A stretch of DNA of 64,000 nucleotides from Rosa chinensis (GCF_002994745.2 NC_037091.1:53987612-54051611), one strand, 5' to 3'; numbered from the stretch's first letter, positions 46,420 through 59,267 are shown. The notes: generated from the letters alone by a model not told the origin. Made by a program: numbers and translations.

Positions 46420-49400
46420 GTGTGTGTGTGTGTGGGGTTTCCATCAACTTTGTATGGAAGAGGTGATGATGAAGCAGATGATGATGATGTTTTAAATTCC
46501 ATCCATGCATATCAAAGTGCAGCACTTAAGGTCTTGATGGGTCTTTTTTAAGCACAGACGAATGCATAAAATAGAAAAGGAGGGCAAATTACAAGGGCCT
46601 ACAATAGCTGTCGATTTGGGGAAAAAAAGATGAAAGATGAGTATGATAAATTGGGAGGAACGAAAGCATGACGAAAAGAAACGAAAGCAAAGGTAATGAA
46701 CTAATTGAAGGCAAGCAATAGGGTACTGAGAATGAGAATGACATGATCCACGTGTGATTTTTTAATCCCTACACTAGTATCATTTGGACCGACCGATATG
46801 TGTTACTTTCGAAACTGGCTAAGCTGAAGAAGATGTTTAATTTACAATAACTTAAAGTCAATGCAGTAATTAGACACAAAAAAGAAGCATGGAAATTAAC
46901 AAACTAATCCCACCATTTTTAAGCTTTCTCATGGATTGTGCATGGCTAATCATCACAAAATATATTAGGTTATATATGTGGGGAGGTGCCCTAGTGTGAA
47001 ACAAATCAAATCATATGCAGCAAGATTCAAGAGAGAGAGATTCAAGAGAGAGAACTTAATTAGAGTCCTGCATTTACGCTAATTAAGATCAGAATTCAGA
47101 AGAGACTAATTACTATAAGTTGGAGCTCATCTTTCACACCCATTAATTTAGAAACCTAATGATTGGGTGTTTTAGTTGCATGCCATTGCCAGGTGTGAAG
47201 GATACGAGTTGGCTTTCTGGACGGCATGGAATTATTTTCTTCTCCACAGAAAAATTATGTACCAAGTGATTCACATCACTCGGCTGGATCCCAAAAAGAT
47301 CGAAGCAATTGCCAAGTAAGGTTGACTTGTATGATTAACAAAGTGTGTACGTGAAAATTAAAAAACATCGAGTGTTGCATATAAAATCAAGGAGAATGTT
47401 TAGTCTGTCATACATCCTAAATAATTACTATATATTATAATTAACATGGTATGCATTATCGAATATGGATGAAAGTTTTGATTCTGATTAGGTCCACATA
47501 TAATTTTTGGTGCATGGTGAACACTAACTGCAAAGTTTGATTCTTGCTTGTCTGCGTGGCTGTTAAATTGTTAGGGAATGATTAAATACCTATTTATATA
47601 TATCTCTCTCATCTAATCAGCTCCTGACTTCATGACATGTAAGTACAAGAAAACAAAAAGAAGTGGAATATGACCAATTCATTGTAAAACATTCGACCTA
47701 TAAATACAGATTCAACTACCACTACGTGTTCTCCTATATATACACATACCCAATCAGTTTTTATGTTATTTCTTATTGTGATCTATTATATGTGTTCAAG
47801 TATTAAACATTGTATGACAGAAAATAATTTTATAGTAGATAGTATTAATTTGGTAGGTATCTTTGCTTTCTTCGCCTTCTGTTGGTAATGTTGCCAATGT
47901 ACAGCTTTCTTTTCTTCTAATTAGTAACTGTTAGAAGTACTGCTTCATATTAGCATATATGCTTCAGTACGAATGTAACTAGCTAGTTTGATCGACATGC
48001 ATAGATAACTCAATTACTAGGTTATTTAACATGATACTTAATTATCACAGATCATATTAACATTTACTGTTTACTTTGGCTACTAACCTATACTTAAAAA
48101 AGCATTTGAATTTTTATTTATCTTACTAATGAGGCTGAAGAATCAAATGCAATGAAAATTTGCGTAGATAGATTCATGGTTATTCAGTGTTCCACTCGAC
48201 TGTTTTGAATGAAAATAGAGTTAACCACTAAAGAATAAACATCCGAATTTATGCAAAGAAGTTATGTCACTGAAACCGTTAGCCTCGTTATCTCTAATGT
48301 TTTTCTGTTTGGAACCTACGGTTAGATTAATCCTTCTTAATTCACATAGGAAGTGCTATTTAATCACAAGCAATTCTGTTCTAAGTTAAACCTGCATGGA
48401 ATTAATTTATATATACCTAAAGATATGGCTCATGCATGCATTTTGTATATCTAATTATCTAGTTAAAAAAATTATAGTAGGCTGACTTTGTAGTTTAATT
48501 ATCATAACTTAAGCCTTCACGTAACTTATATACCTACACAAACATTTATAATTTGTCTACACATTATATGCAGTACACACTTCTATATATATTGTTAATC
48601 GAACAACTGATTTTCTTTTCTACATAATTTTTGTCCTATACTAAGTTCAAGTACGTACACTAATTACGTGAGTAATTCAAGTATCTACATTATAAGATTG
48701 ATGAAGACGTTAAGAAGACCCTGACTTGGCTAGTGCAAAGCTCAATCGATATCACTTTAAGCATGAATTATATGTTTTAGATTTTTGTTACTTGGGTACA
48801 ATTATTAGAAAACATATAGTGGTATTTCATCATGAGGTGTGTGTTAGAAGAATTGATAAAATGATGGTGCCGCAATAACATGCAACTCATTACCCTAATA
48901 TCAATTTTTGTATAATGCATTTGATCATTCAGACTTCTAAATACTATCCAATACAAATTATTTTGGTTTAATTATACATGATTAATTCCTCTATACCTGT
49001 TAAAACCTCAGCTTACCTTTTGCATATATGAGCATGAATACTTACTTTAATCGCATATATAGTAGAAAAGAACCAGATTTGCTCATTTTCATGAATTATA
49101 ACCTCTATTGTATATTGCAAAAAAACAGGTGTACAGTTTGATTTCTTAAAAATTAGGTCAAAATTATATGAAAATCTAGGAGACTTTAAACATCAATCTA
49201 GGACAGTTTCTAAAACCGCAAGCTAAGCTCTTCATCTTTTTTATCCATCCGAAACTATAATCCAAATGAATGCTTGTGCCTTAATATACAAGGTAAAAAT
49301 GGGAGGAAAGAAACAGTAGAGGATTTGATAATATGGTATAAACTCGATCAAGACTGCTATAGAACCAAAATATACTAAAACCATTTCTCATAGGGTGTAA

Positions 49401-51574
49401 TATATATGCAATCACAGCTTTAGAGCAGGCCATCTTCATCCTTTGTACATAAATATATGTATGTATATATGCTTGTAATAAAGAGATTTTTTGAAGTGGG
49501 GTAGAGAAATATATTATGCTTGTAGTTTAAATTTCGTATAAGAACTCCTATTCTCGGTGTTTCTTTCTTAATGTCTTTCTCACAGTACTGGTGCTTCTAT
49601 TTTCAGTAATATATTTATTTTTTATTTTAGAATTTTTGGTTGTGCTTTTAACCTGCTTTCTATGCATGCAGGTATTGCCAGTTCATTGAAATGTTACTTT
49701 CATCAATGTTTACTACCGAAACAGGAAACCCCTTTTATGCGGAGAGGGAAAGGCCATTCATTTCTCTACCATCGATTTTGAGGTCTGGGGAAAGGGTGGT
49801 AGGTAAACCTCTCAGTATGTTATCTACCAATATTTGAATTTAATTTGCACTTAATAAGTGCAATCCATCACTTAAAACCGTCCATAACTAACTAAACATA
49901 AGCTGATAACCCATTTGGAAAGACACCACATAAACATAATACAAAACTAAAGAGAAGACCACACCAGTGCCAGGAAATGTACTCACCACCTAAAAAATGG
50001 TTTTCATCATAAGAAACAAACACTACTAGAGAGAAACCCATTTAGTTCTGCTGTTTCTATCATGTCTCTAACACCAACCAGGCCACCATGTGCAGACATT
50101 ACTCAACGAAAAGCATAGCATGATTTTTTTTCTGTTTGTGTTCTTAAGTTGATCGTTCAAAGGTAACAACTAATTCACTATATCCATGAGCAATTAATCT
50201 AGAAAAAGGAAGTTATGAGGATACGTACCTCTGATTCGCTGTCGAGTCTTAGCTTATTAACCAGATACTTCTTTATCAATCGAACTGTCATCCTTCCATC
50301 CCTAAATTTTCAAAGAAAGAAAGCAATGGAATTCATAATTACAAGGATTTTTTTTTTTTTTTTTTTTTTTACATTTTAAATCCAATGATTAGATGCAGGA
50401 TACGAAAGATGGAAATGTTACTTGATCCTGAGGTAGCTTTTAGGTATCTGGGGCAAGAACGGTTCTTTTCTCTGCATTGATGGAAAGACCGGCTAGAGTT
50501 CATATCAAATTTGGCAAAGAACGAAGAAACTAAGAGGCAGAAGTAAAAAAGAAAAAGAAAAAAAGCAATGGGGCCTGTTATGAATACTTACTGATTTTGT
50601 GAGGCTTGTAGCATAAACCAGATGCCAGACTGGGGCCGCCGAGGAGGATCAACAACTCTGAAATCTAAGCTCGGCCCAGCACCACCACCATGATGAAGAT
50701 GATGATGTTGAAGTTGAAATGGGCGTGCAAAATAGGAGGAGGATGCTGGTCCCAGTTGCATAAAAGAAGAGGAAGAGGTAGAAGTTGAAGCACTATTCCC
50801 TATATGATTATTATGATGAGGGATCAATGGCCTAAATCCCCAGTTAACCTCCTGGTGCTGGTGTTGAGGAAAGCTCGGCGGCAAAGAACTACTCATTCCC
50901 ATCCCCATTCCCATTCCGGGGTGTTGAAAATATAAATTAGACGTAGTGTTCATCAAATTAGTGCCGAAATTAGGAACACGGATTTGATGATGATGATCGG
51001 GAACATGAAACATGGGAGTCGTGGAAGACCTGGCTGCTTGTTGCAACTGAAATTGCCGTGACGATGACGACGACGGCGACGATATATTTGCTGATAACAG
51101 ATCAAGCTCAATCAATCCGGATGCCGATGATGAACCCCTTAACGAGCTTCTTCTTTCCGGAGCTTGGACGTCTGCACTGGAAGCGGTGTGGCCGCCTATA
51201 CTCAATTGGAGCCATCTCTCGTCTCTCTGATCTTCATCTACAGGAGCTTTAGAACTTGACCCCGCTTCGGCTTCGTTGTTAAGACTGTTAGTTCTTGATT
51301 CATCTTCGGCCATCGGACCATTAACCACTACTAGATCGGAAGATGCTAGTAAGTAAGATTGATCAGTAATAGTATTATTATTGTTATTACAATAACTATA
51401 CTGATCATAACCACCTTCCTCTACTTGATTCATAAGATGACCACCAAAGCTCTCGTCGTCCGGCGCCGTATTGTTGTAATAATTGGCACCGCAGCCACCA
51501 TAACCACCGTAGAGATGAGGATGTTGTTGTTGTCTGGATAAGTTTTGATGATGTGCAGAAGGAACCATGGTCAT
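43776..51574 (-). CDS. LAX2: LAX PANICLE 2-like protein, about 436 aa, four exons
   Basis: Exons on the minus strand: 51574-50592, 50469-50422, 50301-50229, 43982-43776 (TGA), with GT-AG borders and matching phases (983, 48, 73 and 207 nt; total 1311). Exon 1 is a low-complexity, Gln/His/Asn/Ser-rich region with a Gly-Met repeat and ends in the conserved block LDFRVVDPPRRPQSGIWFML. Exons 2-3 continue KEPFLPQIPKSYLRIKDGRM and TVRLIKKYLVNKLRLDSESE. Exon 4 gives VEITCRGQQLLPFLTLQHVR, DNIWSLRD and DHVMVLHYAR. This C-terminal module resembles the ubiquitin-like RAWUL fold of DRIP/PRC1 RING proteins. Rice LAX2 and maize BARREN STALK2 are nuclear proteins needed for axillary meristem formation; that role here is inferred. 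Intron 3 is about 6.2 kb. The leader holds four overlapping upstream ORFs. Confidence 0.85.
43983..50228 (-). other. 6.2-kb third intron of the LAX2-like gene
   Basis: Borders are GT (50228-50227) and AG (43984-43983). The sequence is AT-rich with many short homopolymers, a (TA)n(TG)n microsatellite at 46372-46434 and no recognisable coding domain on either strand. Several small open frames, including one of 103 codons at 45861-46172, show no family resemblance. Confidence 0.7.
46372..46434. repeat. (TA)n(TG)n compound microsatellite
   Basis: About 46 bp of TA followed by about 16 bp of TG in the long intron of the LAX2-like gene. Confidence 0.95.
50348..50370. repeat. T23 homopolymer in second LAX2-like intron
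   Basis: On the transcribed (minus) strand this is a run of 23 A residues inside a 120-bp intron between exons 2 and 3. Confidence 0.9.
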
Positions 51575-51866
51575 TTCGGACTACCCACCAACGTCGACCC
51601 GTATTGACTGTAGTACTGCTTGGTCGTCTCAACTACTTGATGAGCCATGGATTAATAATAAAGAAACTAAATCTTGAAAGTGATCTGGATTCTGGTGTTT
51701 ATATGGTGAAGTGGGATCTGCTAATATTGGTGCCATAGGAATGTTAATGATCTAGGGGAGCGGCCGAGAAAGACTACTAGAGAGACACCCATTAACGTCA
51801 CGGAGAAGATTTTCTGTTTCATCGTCCGCAAGGAGAAGAATAAACCTTGCAAATCTCACTTTCCAT
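51571..51866 (-). promoter_or_regulatory. Chain of four overlapping upstream ORFs in the LAX2-like leader
   Basis: On the minus strand: u1 51866-51819 (15 codons), u2 51822-51721 (33), u3 51736-51629 (35), u4 51648-51571 (25). u1/u2 overlap by ATGA, u2/u3 by 16 nt, u3/u4 by 20 nt, and u4 overlaps the main ATG (51574) by ATGA. Every AUG between the putative TATA box and the main start belongs to this chain (u2 also has an in-frame internal AUG). u4 has a strong context (CCATGG). If the leader is unspliced, scanning ribosomes must initiate leakily or step back or reinitiate to reach the main ORF, so translation should be strongly controlled. Confidence 0.75.
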
Positions 51867-51963
51867 TAATTCTATTTGTTTGGAAGCTTGTGGAGAGAGA
51901 GATGAAATTGCAGAGGGAGAGAGGAAGAGAGAGAAAGAGCGAGAAGAGATGGTGGTCAGTCAG

Positions 51964-51973
51964 TTATATAAAT
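51964..51973 (-). promoter_or_regulatory. Putative TATA box of the LAX2-like gene
   Basis: The minus strand reads ATTTATATAACTG here, about 100 bp upstream of u1. It is followed by a CT-rich stretch (51890-51950, GA-rich on the plus strand) typical of plant core promoters and leaders. Confidence 0.5.
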
Positions 51974-52119
51974 ATTATATCCATTGGGATATTTATATTG
52001 TTCTTCTATAATATATTTCTGCTCAAGGAGAGGTCCAACAGCATTCTGTATTTTTCTTTTATTGACTTTATAACGAGAAATATACGTTCCACATGTATTC
52101 TCATACATAAATGAATAGT

Positions 52120-55100
52120 TACTTAATTAAGAGCTCATCCAAACAATTTGATTTGTTTTACCTATTACAGCACTCAAATGTTGTCGCATTTTTAATTTTT
52201 ATTATGTTGCAGAAATTATAACTCTTATAACTATTACTCAAGTTATTAAGCTAACATAGTTTAGAGAATAAATACATATTTGGTTGGAATTACATTCTCC
52301 TCTCGTGCTTAATTTTCTATGATTACATACTAGCTTTCAAGAAACTAAAACATCCCTTTATAATTGTGGTTTATATGTATATCATGATTATAGAATGATT
52401 TCTGCTTGTATATCAGAAATTAGTAATTACTTTCATTCTGTTTATTTGATGATAAGAACTACATAGTAAAAGTATCTTTATGGAAAAGCAAGTAGGAAAC
52501 TGAACTATTTGTGCATTACATATTATATCTTTGCAGTTTCCACACATATGTTAGTGCATGAACGAGTTGCCATACATATGTTCCAAAGAGATAAATTGAC
52601 ATAACAGCTCTCCCTCCTTTTGAGATATCTCTAAAAGATCCCTTTTTAGGACTAACAGTGCTGGATTTATATGCTAAAGCCTAAAGCCAGTCCTATATTA
52701 GGACCCATGTAAACTACTAAATTAAAGTGTACATATATGCTTTTGAGTAATTGAATTTGGTGTTCCATCACGATCCATATATAAGACATAGATATTATGT
52801 TGGAGAAGAAGAGCAAGGATCCGGTAAGCATATATATTTGTCAATCATCTTATTGAGAATAATTTCTACAATGGGTTCATGACAGGAAACTCACATCCAT
52901 ATCGATCAAATATATATATATCATGGCCCAAGGAATTGTCAAGGTGACAATTGTCTAGACTAGCTCAGAGACTTGGTTTATTTTAGTCAAAACGATTAAG
53001 CTGTAGTTAGTTTTGTTTAAGCCTATAAGCAATTAAGTAAGGTAACTGAAGTGCCTGCTTGCCTGAAATTCAGAAAAGGGAGTGGCAGGGCATAATGACA
53101 TTACCTGTCTGTGGCCGAGTGTCTGAAACTCTGAATAAAGCTTAAGATATTATATGAGCAGAGAGCACATAGGACTTAATTTAATTATGGAGTTAATTAA
53201 GAGGTACTTATAAACAAATGGAATAGGGACTCGGGCATGCATGATGGTGTTTCCCCACAACCCAAGAATTGAAACACTGCGACGTGGCCAGGTTTTAATT
53301 TGTAGTAGTAGGAATATTGTGTACACATATTGGTTCCAAAAGCCATGTGCCTCCCACCCTCCCTGCATATATCGTACGCCGTCTCGTTTGTCGAATTCCA
53401 AGCCTTTTCTATCTCTTAAACGGGGTGGTAGTGGTGTTTTCTTCATCATATCAAACTACATTTTAGTCATGTTTACTTTTTACGCTTACATTGGTGAGTA
53501 ATATATCACGAACTCTTTAATAACCGGTGACGATGAGAAAAAAACTTGCATCCTCTTGTTTAAGCTATGATTAGGTGTGTCTAATACATCTGCATGTGTA
53601 TCTTTCTAATAACGTGTCATTACTATGATTGAACTTTTTAAAACCTTAATTGGTTCTGTAAGCTTCTATCTGGCTGGATGCTTTGGTTCAATACTTGTTA
53701 AATCTTCACAAAGGAAAAAGGCCACATTTTAGGTTGCTGTTGCTGAAAAGCTGACCATTTTTCTTTCCAACCCATCCAACATGGTCTCTCTCTCTCTCTC
53801 GATCACGTACTCTCCTTTATTTAAATTGTTAAGGGCAAAGGGACTTTTCGAAGACGGGTCAATCACCGAAGTCTCTGAAAACTAGCACTGAAAAGAAAAA
53901 CATGGCATGCAAAGGAGGAGCACGCAATTCAAATTCAATTGATCGAGTTGAGCGCCTTGTGTATATATATATATATATTTTTTGTTGGGACGGCTGATGA
54001 TCATGGCGTACTACTATATATATAGAGGATTATAGGTGATGAGACTATTCTACCTAGCTATTCTACCAGGCCATAATCATGGACCAGAAACGAACTTAAT
54101 TCCCAAAAGTAATTAGTGGATAACATATATAAGGGGAGTTGATCGTGGCCAGAAAAATATAACGGGACAAAGAATAAATTTTTATGAAAAGGATCCTCTC
54201 CCTCTCTTTGAAGGAACTAAACACCATAATGGTTATTAATTACATGCTAAAACCCTAAACCGAAAAGTTCATAGTCCTGATCCGAATTGGAAGGGTCAAA
54301 TAGCTTCTGTCATGTGATTAGGGTTAGTCTAAGTATGTGATCGATGAGGAACGACGATAAAATATCTTCTCTCTCTTCCGCTCCTTATGTTTAAAATTTG
54401 GTTACTTGCAAATTTCCGTTGTTCTTTCTTAATTTCTTTCTCTTTTTTATTTCTTGATGGGGGATGCAATGGGATGTTGTAACTTTATTCTTGTATACAA
54501 AAGTTGTTGCCACATCCACATAGAGATGAGAATGGGGAAGCGTCTCATGCGCTTGTTTTGTAGATGAGGACGAGTATTATATTGATATGGGTGGCACTTA
54601 GGAGCAGTGTGTGTTTGTGTGATGGGCGTGCCTGGCTTTTGTGATAGATAGAGAAGTGCATGGGCATGGATAACATGGAATGACTTAAGCTTGGAATAAA
54701 AGCATGAAATGAAAGCAAAGGCCACTGATGGTGATATTTTTCTACCCAAAATTCATCCGCAAGATTTGCTACTAGTGCTCGACGGTCCTACGTCACGCGG
54801 ACTACTCTACTCTCTTTTTGAAACAAATAATAGAGAAAATATACAAGTAGTGAAGAAATTACTTGATCTATCTGCTGTATTTGGTATATAACTTGATATT
54901 ACTTCAACTAACATTACTCATCTCTTTTTTGTCCTACTACATCCCTCCCACCCTAAATTCTACTCATCTCTGATATCAAAGAAATTTAAACCAATGATCT
55001 CCATAATATTAGTTAGGTCAACTAACTAACCGGTCACGATTTACGATCATATAATGAAATCATGGACATTGACAATTTCAATTTTAATCCTTGAGATAGC

Positions 55101-55170
55101 CTTGTTAAATTGGTCTTGCTGAACTTCATGATTTTACTAGCCACCACAGCACAATCTCAATTAATCAATT
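52120..55170. other. AT-rich intergenic sequence
   Basis: No gene, RNA or clear transposon recognised. Small open frames at 53150-53501 and 54447-54891 lack known domains. A short TC repeat lies at about 53783-53800 and a TA tract at about 53961-53977. Confidence 0.5.
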
Positions 55171-55175
55171 AATAG

Positions 55176-55229
55176 GCGTCTCAATCTTTGATTTAACAAG
55201 CTAGTGCTAATCTTGTATTTGTTTGGTCC
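55176..55229. repeat. Left ~50-bp direct repeat flanking the LINE remnant
   Basis: GCGTCTCAATCTTTGATTTA and the following 30 bp recur at 58484-58535 with about four differences, bracketing 3.25 kb that contains the LINE ORF1 remnant. It may be an unusually long target-site duplication. Confidence 0.8.
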
Positions 55230-55585
55230 TTAGTGCCCTAATTCTAATGTGATCGAGGCGTACTTTTTGAGAATCTTCGACGTCCTGGTATTATAGGGTT
55301 TTCTTATCCATGGTACTAGGGTTTCAATTTCTTCTCCATTATGAATGATCCGCAACCTATATGTCCTTGGCATTTCTTGGCTGAGGAACGACATTGCAGC
55401 CTAAGTCTTACACTTCAGTAATTGCTCAGGAAACCACTCCCATCTCTGATTTGCCTGTACTGAGGTTCACGACGGGAAAACATCAATCACAATTTCAGAA
55501 GAAGGTTAACAAGCAAGTTTGGATAAATGCAGACACGTCTCCAATTGGCCTCCAGCAACAAGCCTTATAATCCTATGGGAAAGAT

Positions 55586-57158
55586 CCTCATATGGTATCT
55601 GAATTATTGTCTATTGCATTTTTTGGTACCTTAACTTTTAAAACTACCCTGATAGTACCTGAACAAAAGCACCGTTTCCCCATATGGTACTTCCATCCAT
55701 TATGCTGTTAGGTTTGTGTACGTGGTGCCAATGTGGACATAAAAGTGCCAAACAAGCTATGGGCAAATAGTTTTTTTTTTGAAAAAAAAAAACAACCTCA
55801 TATGGTACCTGGACTATCGTCTATTGCATTTTTTGATACCTTAACTTTTAAAACTACCCTGATGGTACCTGAACTAAAGCACTATTTCCCCATATGGTAC
55901 TTTCAACGTGGACATAAAAGCACCGTTAAGTTAGCTTACGTGGTGCCAACGCTGATAGGGGTTATCATGGCCCTACCCTACATTTTAGGGCTTAGGGCGG
56001 GGCGGGGCCTGCCCTAGTCAAAGTCAACAAAATTTAAAGTCAAGGCTTAAATATGCTAACTTTTACCGGCCCGAAAGGCCCGAGCCGCTAGGGCTAAAAG
56101 GGTCAAGTCGGGCCGGCCTTCCGAATAGGGCCAAATAGCGCCGAAATGGGCTGAAAATGACCTTATACATTTTTTTTTTCCTCAAGATGTGACTCAATAA
56201 TTATATAGGGAACACAAGACTCATTATTTTTGTTGATCATATTTAATACACACACATACATATATATTGGAATTAACTTATAACATTTATAAATATTAGT
56301 TAAGGTGGTTATATTCAATTAACTATGTCTCTAAATCTCCCAAAATTAATTGTTATTTAACAATGGAAACAAAAATTAGAGAAAATAAAGCTTAGGAAAT
56401 CAATTATGAAGAAGATATAAGTTGTATGTTATAGAAAAAAAAACATAAATATATAGAAAAAATAGGAAATTATTAGGGCTTAATTGGGTGGGCTTAAAAG
56501 ACCGAGTCGGGCTTGGCCCTAATGGGCTCAAACGGATTGGGCCAAAGGGCCGGGCCGGGCTTCATTTGCATGGCCCATACCCTACCCTATTTAATTGAGA
56601 AAGGGTCGGGCCAGCCTGCCCTAATGCAAAGGCCGAGTAGGGCTTCGGCCCTACAAGCCGGGCAGGTTTAGGGCCAAAAGGCCAAATGATGACTCCTAAA
56701 CATGGACATAAAAGTGCCAAATAAGCTCTAGGCCAATAGTAAAAACTGTATGTGTGCTTGGAGACTTGGCTTGTTGGACTAGTTGTTATGACTAATTTGC
56801 CCTTATAAGTATGGGTCACGTAGGCAAACTTAACGGCATAGTGGATGGAAGTACCATATGGGGAAACGGTGCTTTAGTTCAGGTACCATCAGGGTAGTTT
56901 TAAAAGTTTAAGTACCAAAAAATGCAACAGACAATAGTCCAAGTACCATATGAGGAATTTTTATTTTTTTTATACTATTTGCCTAGAGCTTATTTGGCAC
57001 TTTTATGTTCACGTTGGGATCATGTAAGCAAATTTAACTACATAATGGATGAAAGTACCATATGGGGAAACGGTGCTTAGTTCAGGTACCATCATGGTAG
57101 TTTTAAAAGTTAAGGTACCAAAAAATGCAATAAACAATAGTCCAGGTACCATATGAGG
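55586..57158. mobile_element. Foldback element nested within its own family
   Basis: Four related arms share CCTCATATGGTAYCTG..TTTTTGGTACCTTAACTTTTAAAACTACC (split here only for description). Two run forward (55586-55770; 55796-55950 plus its tail at 56703-56740) and two are inverted (about 56808-56955; about 56975-57158). Outer arms pair 55586 with 57158; inner arms pair 55796 with 56955. The inner element apparently inserted into the outer one's spacer. The outer one splits LINE ORF1 coding DNA. Confidence 0.75.
55956..56698. mobile_element. hAT-like MITE, 743 bp, inside the foldback element
   Basis: Ends are TAGGGGTTATCAT and, from the right in reverse, TAGGAGTCATCAT. Flanking 8-mers AACGCTGA and AACATGGA match at 6/8. 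It interrupts an arm of the inner foldback element at GTGGTGCCAACG. The interior is rich in GGGCC motifs around an AT-rich centre. Confidence 0.7.
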
Positions 57159-57179
57159 ATTTTTTTTCCTAATCCTATT

Positions 57180-58410
57180 GATATGCAGAGGAAGCTTCGC
57201 CTTCTTTGGGGCAATCTTGGCTGTTGGATAATTATTCCCATGGGAAAAGGTTTCTATACTTTTAGTTTTGCTCCAGAGAAGTCAGACTGTGGGATTTGGG
57301 CATAAGGTGCAATTTTTTTGAAATCTGGAATGATGAGGTTCATGAAATAATTTCTCAATTTCTCCCCTTCAAATCAACGCAATACTAACGCTCATGTGTG
57401 GATGAAGTTTTGGGATATAGGTTTGGAATTTTGGGAGGCTAAAGACCCGGTATGAAATAGCTAGTAGTTTTGGTGTTCGAGTGAAAATTGATCCCAATAC
57501 ATTGGATCGTAATTTTGGTCTTTTTGGTAGGATTTTGGTTGACGTCGATCTTTCTTCCACTTGAATTGGTGGTCAAAAGAAAAAATGGGGGCACTTTTGT
57601 GCAAAGTGTAGACTATGAGAAGCTTCCCGATCTCTGCTAGCATTGTGGCAATGTGGGGCATCGAGTTATGACCTGCAAGCGGGTTCAACCTTCAATTTCA
57701 CCAGTTGAGCAATCAAGGAGTGGTAGAGAGAAAAGTAACAGAGATGAAAGGAGGAGGGTTGTTTCTTAGATTTATGTTCCTAAGCAACCCAAAGACAAGG
57801 TTTTGGTTGTTGCTTCTACCCCTCCTCCTAGAATGGATTGTGGTGAGGGCCATTCTTTTGTTCAAAAATCACTAGTCACCGCTGATCAAATGACTATGGC
57901 ATGGATCAAGTTCATAGTAGAGAGGATAATGCACTTGTTGTTACTACTGAGCAGCAGGTTGAGGAGAATGTCCTAGTCACCGAACAACATGGAATTAGGA
58001 ACAGTCTTTGTCATAACCCTTTGGTTTCCCATTGTCTAGAGACTGAAAATAGGTTTGCTATATTAGCTTATGAGCCTTGTGAGCTTGTCTTAGAAGACCA
58101 TAATCATGTACGCACTGAGCCAATAACGGCTCATATGGAGAATGCGAGTGAGGTTATGGAGAATATTTCAAATTTAAACAATGTTGTTGTAGAAGAGTAT
58201 GATCTTGAGCTCACTGATACTTTGGTTGCTAATGATTATATAGAATCTGCTATGGTAGAACATCAAGCTCAAACCAAATTTTGTTGGGGTAACTTGGAAA
58301 ATGAAGAAGGCATCGCTGCTTTACTGAATCAGAATTCAATTTTGATAGTTCTTGGCTTGATGAAGACAGAGCAACTTTGGACGATGAGAACATTCTTAGA
58401 ACTCTCCTAA
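57180..58410 (+). pseudogene. LINE ORF1 remnant (DUF4283 and zinc knuckle)
   Basis: Pieces in shifting frames match plant L1-type ORF1: KLRLLWGNLGCWIIIPMGKG and FYTFSFAPEKSD (DUF4283 RNA-binding region), then NAHVWMKFWDIG. Next is a zinc knuckle LC.HCGNVGHRVMTCK at about 57634-57674. A terminal open stretch of 169 codons (57901-58410) contains ETENRFAILAYE. No ORF2 endonuclease or reverse transcriptase follows. The start of the element (ATGAATGATCCGCAACC at about 55340) lies left of the foldback insertion. Confidence 0.7.
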
Positions 58411-58483
58411 AAGTTTATCACCAAAAAAATAAAAAAACACAAAACGAGTCCACGGAATCCTACTCGAACTCAAACACCTACTG

Positions 58484-58535
58484 TGCGTCTCAATCTTTGA
58501 TTTAATAGGCTAGTACTAATCTTGTATTTGTTTTG
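58484..58535. repeat. Right ~50-bp direct repeat flanking the LINE remnant
   Basis: Partner of 55176-55229, placed shortly after an A-rich stretch (58424-58446) and the end of LINE-like coding DNA. Confidence 0.8.
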
Positions 58536-58549
58536 GTATAGTCTTTTAG

Positions 58550-59228
58550 ATTTTTTTTTTTTTTTTTTTTTTGGGTTCTTGACCCAAAACACCAAAATAA
58601 GACAAAATTATCTCACTTACCCCAGCAACAGATTTGTATTCCCACTAACCCAAATTAAAGAGAAATGACTATTATGCACTCAATCTAATTAATGAATTAC
58701 ATGTCATGCCACTCTCTGATATCTCTCTCGCTCACTCCTCTCTTTCTCCCAACATCGACTCCAGACCTAGTCTCTCTCTCTCTCTCTTCATATCGACTTC
58801 AGATCAAAAGTCGATGCCGGCAGCCTCCTGCATCTCCTCCCTTCCCCTGAATTTACGTCGCTACATTCTTCGTCATCATCACCGGCTCGATCAGCACCTC
58901 CGTCTCCTCCGACCATTCCCAAACCTGCCAACTACAATCACCGATATGAGGGTGTTCGCTGATCGTCGGCTCGGTCCCTCACCAGAGTCCAATATCCGGC
59001 TCGAGAAGGATCGTTGCTGCATGTGGCCCTAACCGACTGGATTTGGAAGGCTTTTTTTCCCGGCCGAGTTGACGCGGTGGAGCTCCTGTCCAAGCTACCT
59101 GAAGACGACGAAGAACAACGCCTGAGTTGAAGGCGACGAAGAGAAATGCCGGAGTCAGAGCTTCGAAGTACCGTCAAGAAGAAACGTTCATCTCTTAGGT
59201 GCCGAGAGCATTTCTGGGTGCCCAAATC

Positions 59229-59267
<39 letters not shown>

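Noticed and set aside
57369..57688. Antisense open frames over the LINE remnant
   Set aside because: The plus strand carries the DUF4283 and zinc-knuckle motifs.
58706..59225. Open frames of 108 (plus) and 95 (minus) codons
   Set aside because: GC-rich, CT-repeat-containing transposon core; no domain. A captured gene fragment cannot be excluded but is not supported.
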